Shown here: in pieces, positions 1-5,584 of the stretch
Position numbering within the stretch: the first letter of the stretch is position 1
How the letters are laid out: every line of letters starts with the position of its first letter
From: Candidatus Omnitrophota bacterium
Lineage (GTDB): Bacteria > Omnitrophota > Gorgyraeia > JACOVV01
DNA length: 11,852 nt
Direction: 5' to 3'
Assembly (NCBI GenBank): GCA_016177145.1
Contig: JACOVV010000035.1
Location: forward strand, 1 to 11,852
Translations under genes and position numbers: made by a program
The notes under the pieces: generated by a model
Databases searched by the model: none
The model's input: only the letters and a program-made list of their open reading frames with translations
Told to the model about the DNA's origin: nothing

Positions 1-25
1 GGGGCACATTGCAATGTGCCTCTAC
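1..25. repeat. Palindromic repeat copy 1, inside trpE
   Basis: Core ACATTGCAATGT lies between GGGGC on the left and GCCTCTAC on the right. The left end is cut by the window edge, so three bases (GTA expected) are missing. One arm mismatch (CTCTAC for CCCTAC) breaks perfect symmetry. The core is identical to that of copy 3 at 670-697. It is read in frame in trpE as VEAHCNVP. Confidence 0.85.
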
Positions 26-631
26 CATTTCCGATTTTTTTAACAATTGGATCAATTCTTTAATCTTACCAATCGCCAGTTGGTAGGCCCGGGCCGCCGG
101 GATCCCTTCAATAAAAGCGTTGGCGACCACGCGGATCTTATGTTGAGCGTGATCGAAGACAACCATCTGGTCCGCCAGCATCAAGTAAGTTTCCGGCAAA
201 CCCCATGGATCGGGGTTCTTATCCGGAATCCTCTCGCAGAAACGGACTAAATCATAAGCCAGATAGCCGACGAGTCCTCCCTGAAAGCGAGGCAGGTCGG
301 CCGAAGGGATGAACCGGTATCCCTTCAACAGTTTTTCGATTTCATAGAACGGGTCATTCATCTGTCCGCCGACGATTTTTTTCCCCTGGATTTTCTCGAA
401 ATGGCGGCCGCGGCTTTTCCAGACATAACGGGGCCGAATCCCGACGAAAGAATACCGCGCGATCTTCTCCTCCCCTTCAACCGATTCCAGGAGAAACGCG
501 TATGGTTCGTTTTTGGAGATCTTCAGGAACGCGGAGACGGGAGTTTCCGTGTCGGCAAGGAATTCTTCGTAGACGGGAATGACGTTCCCTTGGGCGGCTA
601 ATTTCAGAAATTCAGGTTTATTCGGATGCAT
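1..631 (-). CDS. trpE: Anthranilate synthase component I, N-terminal part (runs off left edge)
   Basis: Anthranilate synthase component I makes anthranilate from chorismate in the first committed step of tryptophan synthesis, working with a glutamine amidotransferase subunit in the cytoplasm. I translated the minus strand by hand from the ATG at 629-631. The frame stays open for 210 codons to the window edge. Residues 47-50 are LLES, the motif around the serine that binds tryptophan for feedback inhibition in this family, followed by EGEEKIARYSFVG, typical of the TrpE N-terminal domain. The catalytic chorismate-binding domain would lie beyond the left edge. Residues 203-210 (VEAHCNVP) are encoded by a copy of the palindromic repeat, probably in the linker between the two domains. 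There is no good ribosome binding site close to the ATG; the leader ends in another repeat copy nine bases upstream. PabB or another chorismate-using enzyme is the alternative, but the N-terminal motifs favour TrpE. Confidence 0.88.
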   Translation of the reverse strand, partial: MHPNKPEFLKLAAQGNVIPVYEEFLADTETPVSAFLKISKNEPYAFLLESVEGEEKIARYSFVGIRPRYVWKSRGRHFEKIQGKKIVGGQMNDPFYEIEKLLKGYRFIPSADLPRFQGGLVGYLAYDLVRFCERIPDKNPDPWGLPETYLMLADQMVVFDHAQHKIRVVANAFIEGIPAARAYQLAIGKIKELIQLLKKSEMVEAHCNVP

Positions 632-640
632 TTATTTTTT

Positions 641-665
641 GTAGGGGCGCCCCTTGTGGGCGCCC
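641..665. repeat. Palindromic repeat copy 2, degenerate right end
   Basis: It starts with an intact GTAGGGGC end. GGGGCGCCC then faces GGGCGCCC across a short loop (CTTGT region). The right end reads CCCTTCC instead of CCCCTAC. It lies nine bases from the trpE start codon and forms the 3' end of the trpE leader. Confidence 0.75.
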
Positions 666-669
666 TTCC

Positions 670-697
670 GTAGGGGCACATTGCAATGTGCCCCTAC
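670..697. repeat. Palindromic repeat copy 3, perfect 28-bp palindrome
   Basis: GTAGGGGC and GCCCCTAC ends flank the core ACATTGCAATGT. The whole 28 bp equals its own reverse complement. The core is the same as that of copy 1 inside trpE. Confidence 0.95.
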
Positions 698-702
698 ACG
701 TT

Positions 703-733
703 GTATCAGGGCGGGCACAAGGCCCGCCCCTAC
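703..733. repeat. Palindromic repeat copy 4, degenerate left end
   Basis: GGGCGGGC (709-716) pairs with GCCCGCCC (722-729) around an ACAAG loop. The right end GCCCCTAC is intact; the left end reads GTATCAGGGC rather than GTAGGGGC. Confidence 0.8.
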
Positions 734-760
734 GTCAACGTTTATTGCAATTAATTCCAT

Positions 761-789
761 GTAGGGGCGGGTTTTAAACCCGCCCCTAC
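761..789. repeat. Palindromic repeat copy 5, near-perfect 29 bp
   Basis: GTAGGGGC and GCCCCTAC ends flank a 13-base core, GGGTTTTAAACCC, symmetric around a central T. Both ends are intact. Confidence 0.95.
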
Positions 790-821
790 GTCATTGTTAT
801 AATCCCCCGTGATTGTCTGAC

Positions 822-847
822 GTAGGGGCGCAATTTATTGCGCCCTA
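822..847. repeat. Palindromic repeat copy 6, left half of a paired unit
   Basis: GGGCGCAAT (826-834) pairs with ATTGCGCCC (837-845). The left end GTAGGGGC is intact; the right end is CGCCCTATCC, degenerate. With copy 7 it forms a two-hairpin unit whose outer ends are intact and inner ends degenerate. Confidence 0.9.
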
Positions 848-850
848 TCC

Positions 851-879
851 TTGCAGGGCGTGATAAATCACGCCCCTAC
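851..879. repeat. Palindromic repeat copy 7, right half of a paired unit
   Basis: GGGCGTGAT (856-864) pairs with ATCACGCCC (867-875). The left end TTGCAGGGC is degenerate; the right end GCCCCTAC is intact. It ends 11 bases before the stop codon of the DUF62 gene. Confidence 0.9.
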
Positions 880-890
880 AATGCATCGTC

Positions 891-1697
891 TCATTCCCAC
901 TCCACCCTCACCGGATCGCCTACTTTTGCTTGCAGTTCCTTCTGGGCGCTTCCCTGATTGACAGCGATCTCCAGCAAATCGGCGCTCGCAACAACAGCGA
1001 CCCATTCTCCAGGAGAGGCGTCTCCGTAACTACGGACAATCCGGTGTAATTTTTTATACGCGATCCCAACGCGGCACTGCCGGCTCCTTGGAATCATCTG
1101 CGAGGGGATGTTGGTAATCAAATTCCCAAAGTGATCAATATAGAAAACCTCCCCCTCGATTGTTTTCTCTCCTTTTGTGGCTGGTTTGGTAGCGAGCAAT
1201 CGTAGGGGCGAACGGCCGTTCGCCCCTACGTTGATCGGTTTCCCGAATTTCCTGGGATGGGGATCTCGATAGAGATGCGCCGCGACCGGAGACATGATAT
1301 CCCTTCCGTGGAAAGTGGCACTGACTGGAGAGAGCCAGTATTTGGCATTGGCCACTTCAATTACCTGCTTTAATTTCTCCCGCTCCAGCACCAACGTCAA
1401 AAGGCCGTTATCCGGATTGACAAAATACCAATCGCCTAATTGCGCGATGACGATCCGGCGATCGGTTCCGACGCCGGGATCCACGACCGACAAAAAGATC
1501 GTCCCTTTTGGAAAAAACCGATACGAGACTCCCAACAGATACGCGCCGGAACGGATATCCTGAGGCGGCACCTCATGGCAAAGATCAATGACCGGCGCCT
1601 GTGGAGCGATGGAATGAATCACCCCTTTAATCACCCCGACATACTGGTCTTTGTGGCCGAAATCGGTTAATAGGACAACGGGTGGTTTTCTCGTCAT
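891..1697 (-). CDS. SAM hydroxide adenosyltransferase (DUF62 family)
   Basis: This 268-residue protein belongs to the SAM hydroxide adenosyltransferase family (PF01887). Members split S-adenosylmethionine with water to adenosine and methionine; some relatives use halide instead. Family marks are TDFG (residues 11-14), DPGVGT (73-78), PDNG (95-98), TFHGRDI (128-134) and the C-terminal barrel start at GEVFYIDHFGNLITNI (182-197). D73, R80 or R81, and H130 match the Asp-Arg-His set described for the hydrolases. The ATG at 1697 is preceded by a weak purine stretch (AGAAAGA). Residues 157-166 (VGANGRSPLR) are encoded by a perfect palindromic repeat, between the N- and C-terminal domains. It lies 67 nt after the OppC-type gene and 259 nt before trpE, both gaps filled by the same repeats. 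The link to its neighbours is unclear. A housekeeping or SAM-control role is only an inference. Confidence 0.92.
   Translation of the reverse strand: MTRKPPVVLLTDFGHKDQYVGVIKGVIHSIAPQAPVIDLCHEVPPQDIRSGAYLLGVSYRFFPKGTIFLSVVDPGVGTDRRIVIAQLGDWYFVNPDNGLLTLVLEREKLKQVIEVANAKYWLSPVSATFHGRDIMSPVAAHLYRDPHPRKFGKPINVGANGRSPLRLLATKPATKGEKTIEGEVFYIDHFGNLITNIPSQMIPRSRQCRVGIAYKKLHRIVRSYGDASPGEWVAVVASADLLEIAVNQGSAQKELQAKVGDPVRVEWE
1202..1229. repeat. Palindromic repeat copy 8, inside the DUF62 coding sequence
   Basis: A perfect 28-bp palindrome: GTAGGGGC and GCCCCTAC ends with core GAACGGCCGTTC. It extends to 30 bp with flanking C and G (1201-1230). It is read in frame on the minus strand as V-G-A-N-G-R-S-P-L-R, starting with the GTA codon. 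Confidence 0.95.
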
Positions 1698-1710
1698 TGA
1701 TTATCTTTCT

Positions 1711-1740
1711 GTAGGGGCGGACCCCCGTATCCGCCCTCTT
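1711..1740. repeat. Palindromic repeat copy 9, left half of a paired unit
   Basis: GGGCGGA pairs with TCCGCCC across a CCCCCGTA loop. The left end GTAGGGGC is intact; the right end CGCCCTCTTT is degenerate. It begins 13 bases upstream of the DUF62 start codon. Confidence 0.85.
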
Positions 1741-1768
1741 TAGGGCACACACAGGGGTGTGCCCCTAC
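1741..1768. repeat. Palindromic repeat copy 10, right half of a paired unit; carries the stop codon of the upstream gene
   Basis: GGGCACAC pairs with GTGTGCCC. The right end GCCCCTAC is intact; the left end (TAGGGC) is degenerate. On the minus strand the GTAGGGG end supplies the TAG (1765-1767) that ends the OppC-type permease gene. Confidence 0.88.
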
Positions 1769-2550
1769 ATTTTTCTCCCTCTTAATCCTTCCCCCGCCAG
1801 ATTAAACGCCAGCACCGTCACTAAAATCGCCACCCCAGGAAATACCGTCATCCACCAGGCGGCTCCAAGCGTCGCTTTTCCTTCTAAGAGCATATTCCCC
1901 CAGCTCGGTGTCGGCGGCTGGACGCCAATCCCCAGGAAACTTAAACCCGACTCCACTAAAATCGCCCCTGCCACTCCAAGAATAGCGCTCACCCAGACCG
2001 GCCCCATCGCGTTGGGAATTAAATGCTTTGTCACTATCCAAAGATCGCTGGCGCCGAGGGCGCGGGCGGCCTGAATAAAATCTCGTTCTTTAAGACTCAA
2101 AATCTCAGCGCGCACCAAGCGGGCGACTCCCATCCAGCTCGTTAATCCAATGATAATCATAATATTGAGCAGACTCGGTTCCAGAAGCGTAATCACGGCC
2201 AGGATCAAAAAGAAAGTCGGGAAACAAAGCATGATGTCATTGAACCGCATCAGAGACGCATCCACCCAGCCGCCGTAGTAACCGGCCACGGCGCCAAGGA
2301 CCAACCCGAGAAGAGTGGAAATGCCGACCGCCACAAGGCCGACCAGAAGAGAAACGCGAATTCCGTAAACCATTCGTGACCAAACGTCCCGCCCCAACTG
2401 ATCGGTCCCCAGCCAATGCTCTCCCGACGGCGGCAGTAACGCCTGAGTGATTTGAATATCGTTGGGCTCATACCGGCTGACCCACGGGGCGAAGAAAGCC
2501 ATGAGGATCAGTACGACAATAATCACCGTGCCAATTTTTAGACCATTCAC
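1765..2550 (-). CDS. ABC transporter permease, OppC/DppC type
   Basis: A 261-residue inner-membrane permease of the peptide/nickel ABC importer group. A first membrane segment (about residues 6-24) is followed by the OppC-type N-terminal stretch ending in HWLGTDQLGRDVWSRM. Several more hydrophobic segments follow, with the cytoplasmic EAA loop for ATPase contact at about residues 148-180 (AEILSLKERDFIQAARALGA). The family's FLGIGVQPPTPSWG signature follows. The start is GTG at 2550, sharing GTGA with the pfkA stop (4-nt overlap), with GGAG about eight bases upstream. The last two codons and stop (AAA ATG TAG) run into a palindromic repeat, which may have replaced the original C-terminus; the protein still ends close to the normal point. 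It pairs with the OppB-type permease at 3517-4497, from which pfkA separates it. The transported substrate cannot be read from the sequence. Confidence 0.92.
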   Translation of the reverse strand: MNGLKIGTVIIVVLILMAFFAPWVSRYEPNDIQITQALLPPSGEHWLGTDQLGRDVWSRMVYGIRVSLLVGLVAVGISTLLGLVLGAVAGYYGGWVDASLMRFNDIMLCFPTFFLILAVITLLEPSLLNIMIIIGLTSWMGVARLVRAEILSLKERDFIQAARALGASDLWIVTKHLIPNAMGPVWVSAILGVAGAILVESGLSFLGIGVQPPTPSWGNMLLEGKATLGAAWWMTVFPGVAILVTVLAFNLAGEGLRGRKM

Positions 2551-3512
2551 GAAAGTATCTCCGCCAAACGAACCAGATTTTGATCCAGCTTGGGCGCTTT
2601 TTTCCAGGCGATATCCAAGGATGAGAGTATCAATTTCCCATTCACCCGCCCGATGACTTTGTTTCTCGCTCCTTTGAGCAGGGCCTCTACCGCTCCCACC
2701 CCCAGCTGAGAGGCCAGAATCCGGTCAAACGCCGTTGGAGAGCCGCCTCTCTGCTGGTGTCCTAAAATGGAAACTCGAATCTGATAATTTGTCTTCCTTT
2801 GAATTTTTTTAGCGATCTCAAACGCGCCGCCGGCTTCATCCCCTTCGGCGACCACGATAATCGTGGAACGTTTCCCCTTTTTTCTCCCTTCTTCCAATTT
2901 TTTACAGAGTTTTGGGATGTTGGTAGGCGTCTCTGGAATTAAGACTTCCTCCGCTCCTCCGGCGACGCCCGCGGCCAGCGCGAGAAATCCCCGTGTTCTT
3001 CCCATGACTTCTACCAAAAATAGTTGTTCATGGCTGGTGGCGGTGTCGCGGATCTTGTCGATCGCCTCCACCGCCGTATTGACCGCCGTGTCAAAACCGA
3101 TCGAGTAATCGCTCCCGCCAATGTCGTTATCAATGGATTTGGGGACTCCTATGATAGCAGTGTCTGTTTCTTTCGATAACTCCCACGCGCCTCGAAGAGA
3201 ACCGTTGCCTCCAATGACGATTAAGCCATCAATGCGGTGTCGTTTCAACGTGTGAACCGCTTTCTTCCTGCCGCTCGGGCGATGAAATTCTTCACTTCTG
3301 GCTGATAGCAAAAATGTCCCGCCCCGGTTGATGATCCCGCTGGTGGATTTGTAATCCAGCGGAATGATTTTTCCATCCATTAATCCTTTAAATCCGCGCC
3401 GGATTCCTAAAACTTCCCTGTTTGCCAGAAGAGCCCGGCGAATGACCGCCCTCAGGCAAGCATTCAGCCCCGGACAATCCCCGCCGCTGGTTAAAACCGC
3501 TAGACGTTTCAT
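2547..3512 (-). CDS. pfkA: 6-phosphofructokinase
   Basis: Phosphorylates fructose 6-phosphate to fructose 1,6-bisphosphate, the committing step of glycolysis, in the cytoplasm. The 321 residues match the length of bacterial PfkA. Visible motifs are TSGGDCPGLN (8-17) for nucleotide binding, GGNGS (101-105), PKSIDND (124-130) with the catalytic Asp128, EVMGR (168-172), AEG (222-224) and HQQRGGSPTAFDR (252-264). Position 104 is Gly, usual for ATP enzymes. Position 125 is Lys where E. coli PfkA has Gly124; Lys there is typical of pyrophosphate-dependent enzymes and some mixed-type ATP enzymes. Residue 103 is Asn where E. coli has the magnesium-binding Asp. The phosphoryl donor is therefore open. 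The ATG at 3512 has a good ribosome site (AAAGGA at 3520-3525). The gene sits four bases after the OppB-type gene and overlaps the OppC-type gene, an odd place for a glycolytic enzyme. Confidence 0.95.
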   Translation of the reverse strand: MKRLAVLTSGGDCPGLNACLRAVIRRALLANREVLGIRRGFKGLMDGKIIPLDYKSTSGIINRGGTFLLSARSEEFHRPSGRKKAVHTLKRHRIDGLIVIGGNGSLRGAWELSKETDTAIIGVPKSIDNDIGGSDYSIGFDTAVNTAVEAIDKIRDTATSHEQLFLVEVMGRTRGFLALAAGVAGGAEEVLIPETPTNIPKLCKKLEEGRKKGKRSTIIVVAEGDEAGGAFEIAKKIQRKTNYQIRVSILGHQQRGGSPTAFDRILASQLGVGAVEALLKGARNKVIGRVNGKLILSSLDIAWKKAPKLDQNLVRLAEILS

Positions 3513-3516
3513 GTTA

Positions 3517-4497
3517 CTATCCTTTCTCCCCCACCCGAATCCTGGGATCTACCCATGCGTAACCCAAGTCCGCCAGTAAATTCCCCAGTAATGTCAACAC
3601 CGCTCCAATCGTCAAAATTCCCATCACCACCGGGTAATCCCGCGCCATGACACCATCGTAGAAGAGACGGCCCAAGCCGGGAATCGCGAAGATAGACTCA
3701 AAGATCACGCTCCCACCCAATAACCCCGGCACCGACAACCCCAGGATCGTGACGATCGGCAGAAGAGCGTTTCTAAGGGCGTGTTTGTAAAGGACCTGCC
3801 GCTCGCTTAATCCTTTTGCGCGGGCGGTCCGGATAAAATCCTGCCGCAGAATCTCCGACATGCTGGTTTTCATGTATCGGGAAATTCCGGCGAGTCCCCC
3901 AAAAGCGGAGATAAAAACCGGCAGGGTCAAATGACGCGAGACGTCAATGACCTTTTCCCAAAAATTCATCCGCTCAAAATCCAAGGAGACAATCCCTGAG
4001 AGCGGCAACCAGCCAAGCTGGATTCCCAACCATTGCATCAAAAGAAGCGCCAGCCAAAAAGTCGGCGTCGCGAATCCCACGAAAACAAACAGGGTGATCC
4101 AGTGGTCCCAAAAACTCCCTTGCCGGACGGCGCCAAAAACTCCTAATGGAACCGCCACGACGAAAACAAGCGCCATCGCTAATAAGTTAATCATCAGTGT
4201 CACTGGAATTCGTTCCGCGATTTTGTCCCAGACGGAGCGGTCATCGACAAAAGAACGACCAAAATCCAATTTTCCCATCCGGGAAAGCCACTGGAGGTAC
4301 TGCGCGGGAAGCGGCTGGTCAAGGCCGTAAATCTTCGCCAACCGGTCACGGGCCTGGAGTGAAATTTTCGGGTTTAAATCGGTCAAAACATCCGTCGGCC
4401 TGCCGGGAGCGAGATGAATGACAAAAAAGGTAATCAGCGTGATGCCAATCAGAAGCGGAATTAAACTGAGTAAACGACGCGCAAGATACTGGACCAA
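3517..4497 (-). CDS. ABC transporter permease, OppB/DppB type
   Basis: A 326-residue inner-membrane permease. The N-terminus ([19 protein letters not shown]) is the classic DppB/OppB opening, followed by a hydrophobic segment and HLAPGRP. Then come a periplasmic region with [17 protein letters not shown], several membrane segments, the EAA loop near [28 protein letters not shown], and the C-terminal [20 protein letters not shown] signature. The start codon is TTG at 4497, chosen because it puts the N-terminus exactly where the family starts; a G-rich stretch (GGGGGGAA) lies upstream. It begins 13 nt after the glycosyltransferase gene and ends four bases before pfkA. With the solute-binding protein (5581-7197) and the OppC-type permease it would form the pore and receptor of a peptide-type importer. 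No ATPase genes are in the window. Confidence 0.93.
   Translation of the reverse strand: MVQYLARRLLSLIPLLIGITLITFFVIHLAPGRPTDVLTDLNPKISLQARDRLAKIYGLDQPLPAQYLQWLSRMGKLDFGRSFVDDRSVWDKIAERIPVTLMINLLAMALVFVVAVPLGVFGAVRQGSFWDHWITLFVFVGFATPTFWLALLLMQWLGIQLGWLPLSGIVSLDFERMNFWEKVIDVSRHLTLPVFISAFGGLAGISRYMKTSMSEILRQDFIRTARAKGLSERQVLYKHALRNALLPIVTILGLSVPGLLGGSVIFESIFAIPGLGRLFYDGVMARDYPVVMGILTIGAVLTLLGNLLADLGYAWVDPRIRVGEKG
3520..3525 (-). promoter_or_regulatory. Ribosome binding site of pfkA
   Basis: AAAGGA on the minus strand, seven bases from the pfkA ATG, inside the last codons of the upstream permease gene. It supports the chosen start and shows that pfkA is embedded in the operon without its own upstream region. 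Confidence 0.75.
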
Positions 4498-4510
4498 CTT
4501 CTTTTCCCCC

Positions 4511-5584
4511 CTAGTTTTCCTGGAGCGCCTTCACAAATTCCGGCCCCCACCTGGCCACGGAGTATTTTTCCTCAACGGTCTTCCTTCCGGCCGCGGCAAT
4601 TCTCTGACGTAACGACGGATCCGCGATCAACAATGAAAGTTTCTTGATCCACTCCTCCCCGCTGGCAGCCAGAAAGCCATTTTCTCCGTCTTTGATAATC
4701 TCGGTATTGACTCCGACCGGCGAAGAGACCGTCGGGATGCCAAGGGCCATGTACATCAGGAGTTTAAACCCGCATTTCCCGCGGCTCCACTCGTCATCGG
4801 GAAGCGGCATGATTCCGATGTCAAAGCCGCGCAATTGCGCTAACTCCGATTCCAGACTCCAATCCAAAGCTTCTAGCGGAACTCCGGGAATGTTGGCAAC
4901 CCGAGTCCCAAAAATTTTGACGCGAACGGAAGGATGCCGACGGGTCAATATTTTTAATTCTTCTTTTACCAAATAGAAGTGCGGCAGTGTCGTCCAGCTT
5001 CCCGCCCATCCAATGCAGATCTCTTCCCGGTTTCGGCTATTCTCTTTTTCTTTGAGGAAGTACCCAGTGTCAATCGGTGTGGGGATCATACTGACGTTAG
5101 GATTGTATTGACGGGCGTACTTGGCCAAATGCTGGTTTCCGGCAATGACACGACGGCTCCATCGAGCGAAATCCCCCGTTTTGGAAGGGAATTTCAGACA
5201 AGCGACCATCCGATTGACCTGGTTCATGTTTTTCAGGTAAATCGCGTCATCAAAATCGAAGATAACTTTCTTTCCGAAGAACCTCCACAAAAATGGAGTC
5301 ACCGCGGGTCCTAAAGGAGTGACTTCCCGCAGAACACAGATGACATCATAACGGAGCGACTCCCAGAAATGAAAGAAACGCTTCAGGTATCCCCAGAAAG
5401 TGTAGAAACATTTCTGCCAAAAATAACCCCTTTTGTAGAGAATGCCGTAAAACCGGCCTGATGAGAAAGAACGAACGACGTATTGAATCCCTTCTTTTTT
5501 CAAATAGGGAAGATAGCATTCCAGCCGAAACCGCACATTCGGTCCTTTACCGAGAGGATAGGGTGTCAAGAAAATGATCTTCAT
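4511..5584 (-). CDS. GT-B fold glycosyltransferase (GT4-like)
   Basis: A 357-residue glycosyltransferase, probably adding a sugar to a growing surface polysaccharide or glycolipid at the cytoplasmic face of the membrane. It starts with a Rossmann strand and loop ([20 protein letters not shown]). FDFDDAIY (109-116) and GWAGS (192-196) follow; the second opens the C-terminal Rossmann domain. At 268-291 lies the donor-site segment ([20 protein letters not shown]), which contains the family's E/K-rich substitute for EX7E. The C-terminal helix ends in ALQEN. The N-terminal half is rich in aromatic and basic residues (about 40-105), which may help membrane contact. The ATG shares ATGA with the stop of the solute-binding protein gene, without its own clear ribosome site, so translation is probably coupled. 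Acceptor and donor are unknown. The nearby CDP-sugar genes make a CDP-dideoxyhexose donor possible, but that is inference. Confidence 0.88.
   Translation of the reverse strand: MKIIFLTPYPLGKGPNVRFRLECYLPYLKKEGIQYVVRSFSSGRFYGILYKRGYFWQKCFYTFWGYLKRFFHFWESLRYDVICVLREVTPLGPAVTPFLWRFFGKKVIFDFDDAIYLKNMNQVNRMVACLKFPSKTGDFARWSRRVIAGNQHLAKYARQYNPNVSMIPTPIDTGYFLKEKENSRNREEICIGWAGSWTTLPHFYLVKEELKILTRRHPSVRVKIFGTRVANIPGVPLEALDWSLESELAQLRGFDIGIMPLPDDEWSRGKCGFKLLMYMALGIPTVSSPVGVNTEIIKDGENGFLAASGEEWIKKLSLLIADPSLRQRIAAAGRKTVEEKYSVARWGPEFVKALQEN

Larger units (their letters stand above)
632..890. other. 259-bp intergenic space made almost entirely of palindromic repeats
   Basis: This gap separates the stop codon of the DUF62 gene from the trpE start. 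I find no open reading frame that looks real. Six palindromic units (641-665, 670-697, 703-733, 761-789, 822-847, 851-879) occupy most of it. The short spacers between them are AT-richer, for example around 741-760 and 790-815. On the trpE strand each palindrome could form an RNA hairpin. None is followed by a clear U-run, so they are not simple intrinsic terminators. A trpE promoter could sit in an AT-richer spacer, but I cannot point to convincing -35 and -10 boxes. Confidence 0.8.

Noticed and set aside
47..601. Two small plus-strand reading frames (47-250 and 401-601)
   Set aside because: Both lie opposite trpE, whose minus-strand frame has clear family motifs. The plus-strand products look like nothing known.
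641..879. CRISPR array, because of short repeats at fairly regular spacing
   Set aside because: The units are full palindromes with changing cores and conserved ends, the opposite of a constant repeat with unique spacers. Spacing is uneven, and no cas gene is present.
641..879. Intrinsic transcription terminators after the DUF62 gene
   Set aside because: The hairpins are GC-rich and strong, but none is followed by a T-run on the minus strand. Copies inside coding genes also argue against termination as their main role.
632..890. Classical trp attenuator with a leader peptide
   Set aside because: I see no short frame with repeated Trp codons and a following terminator/antiterminator; the region is taken up by the palindromes.
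1711..1768. Insertion sequence remnant
   Set aside because: No transposase fragment or long terminal inverted repeats are visible; only the short palindromes are present.
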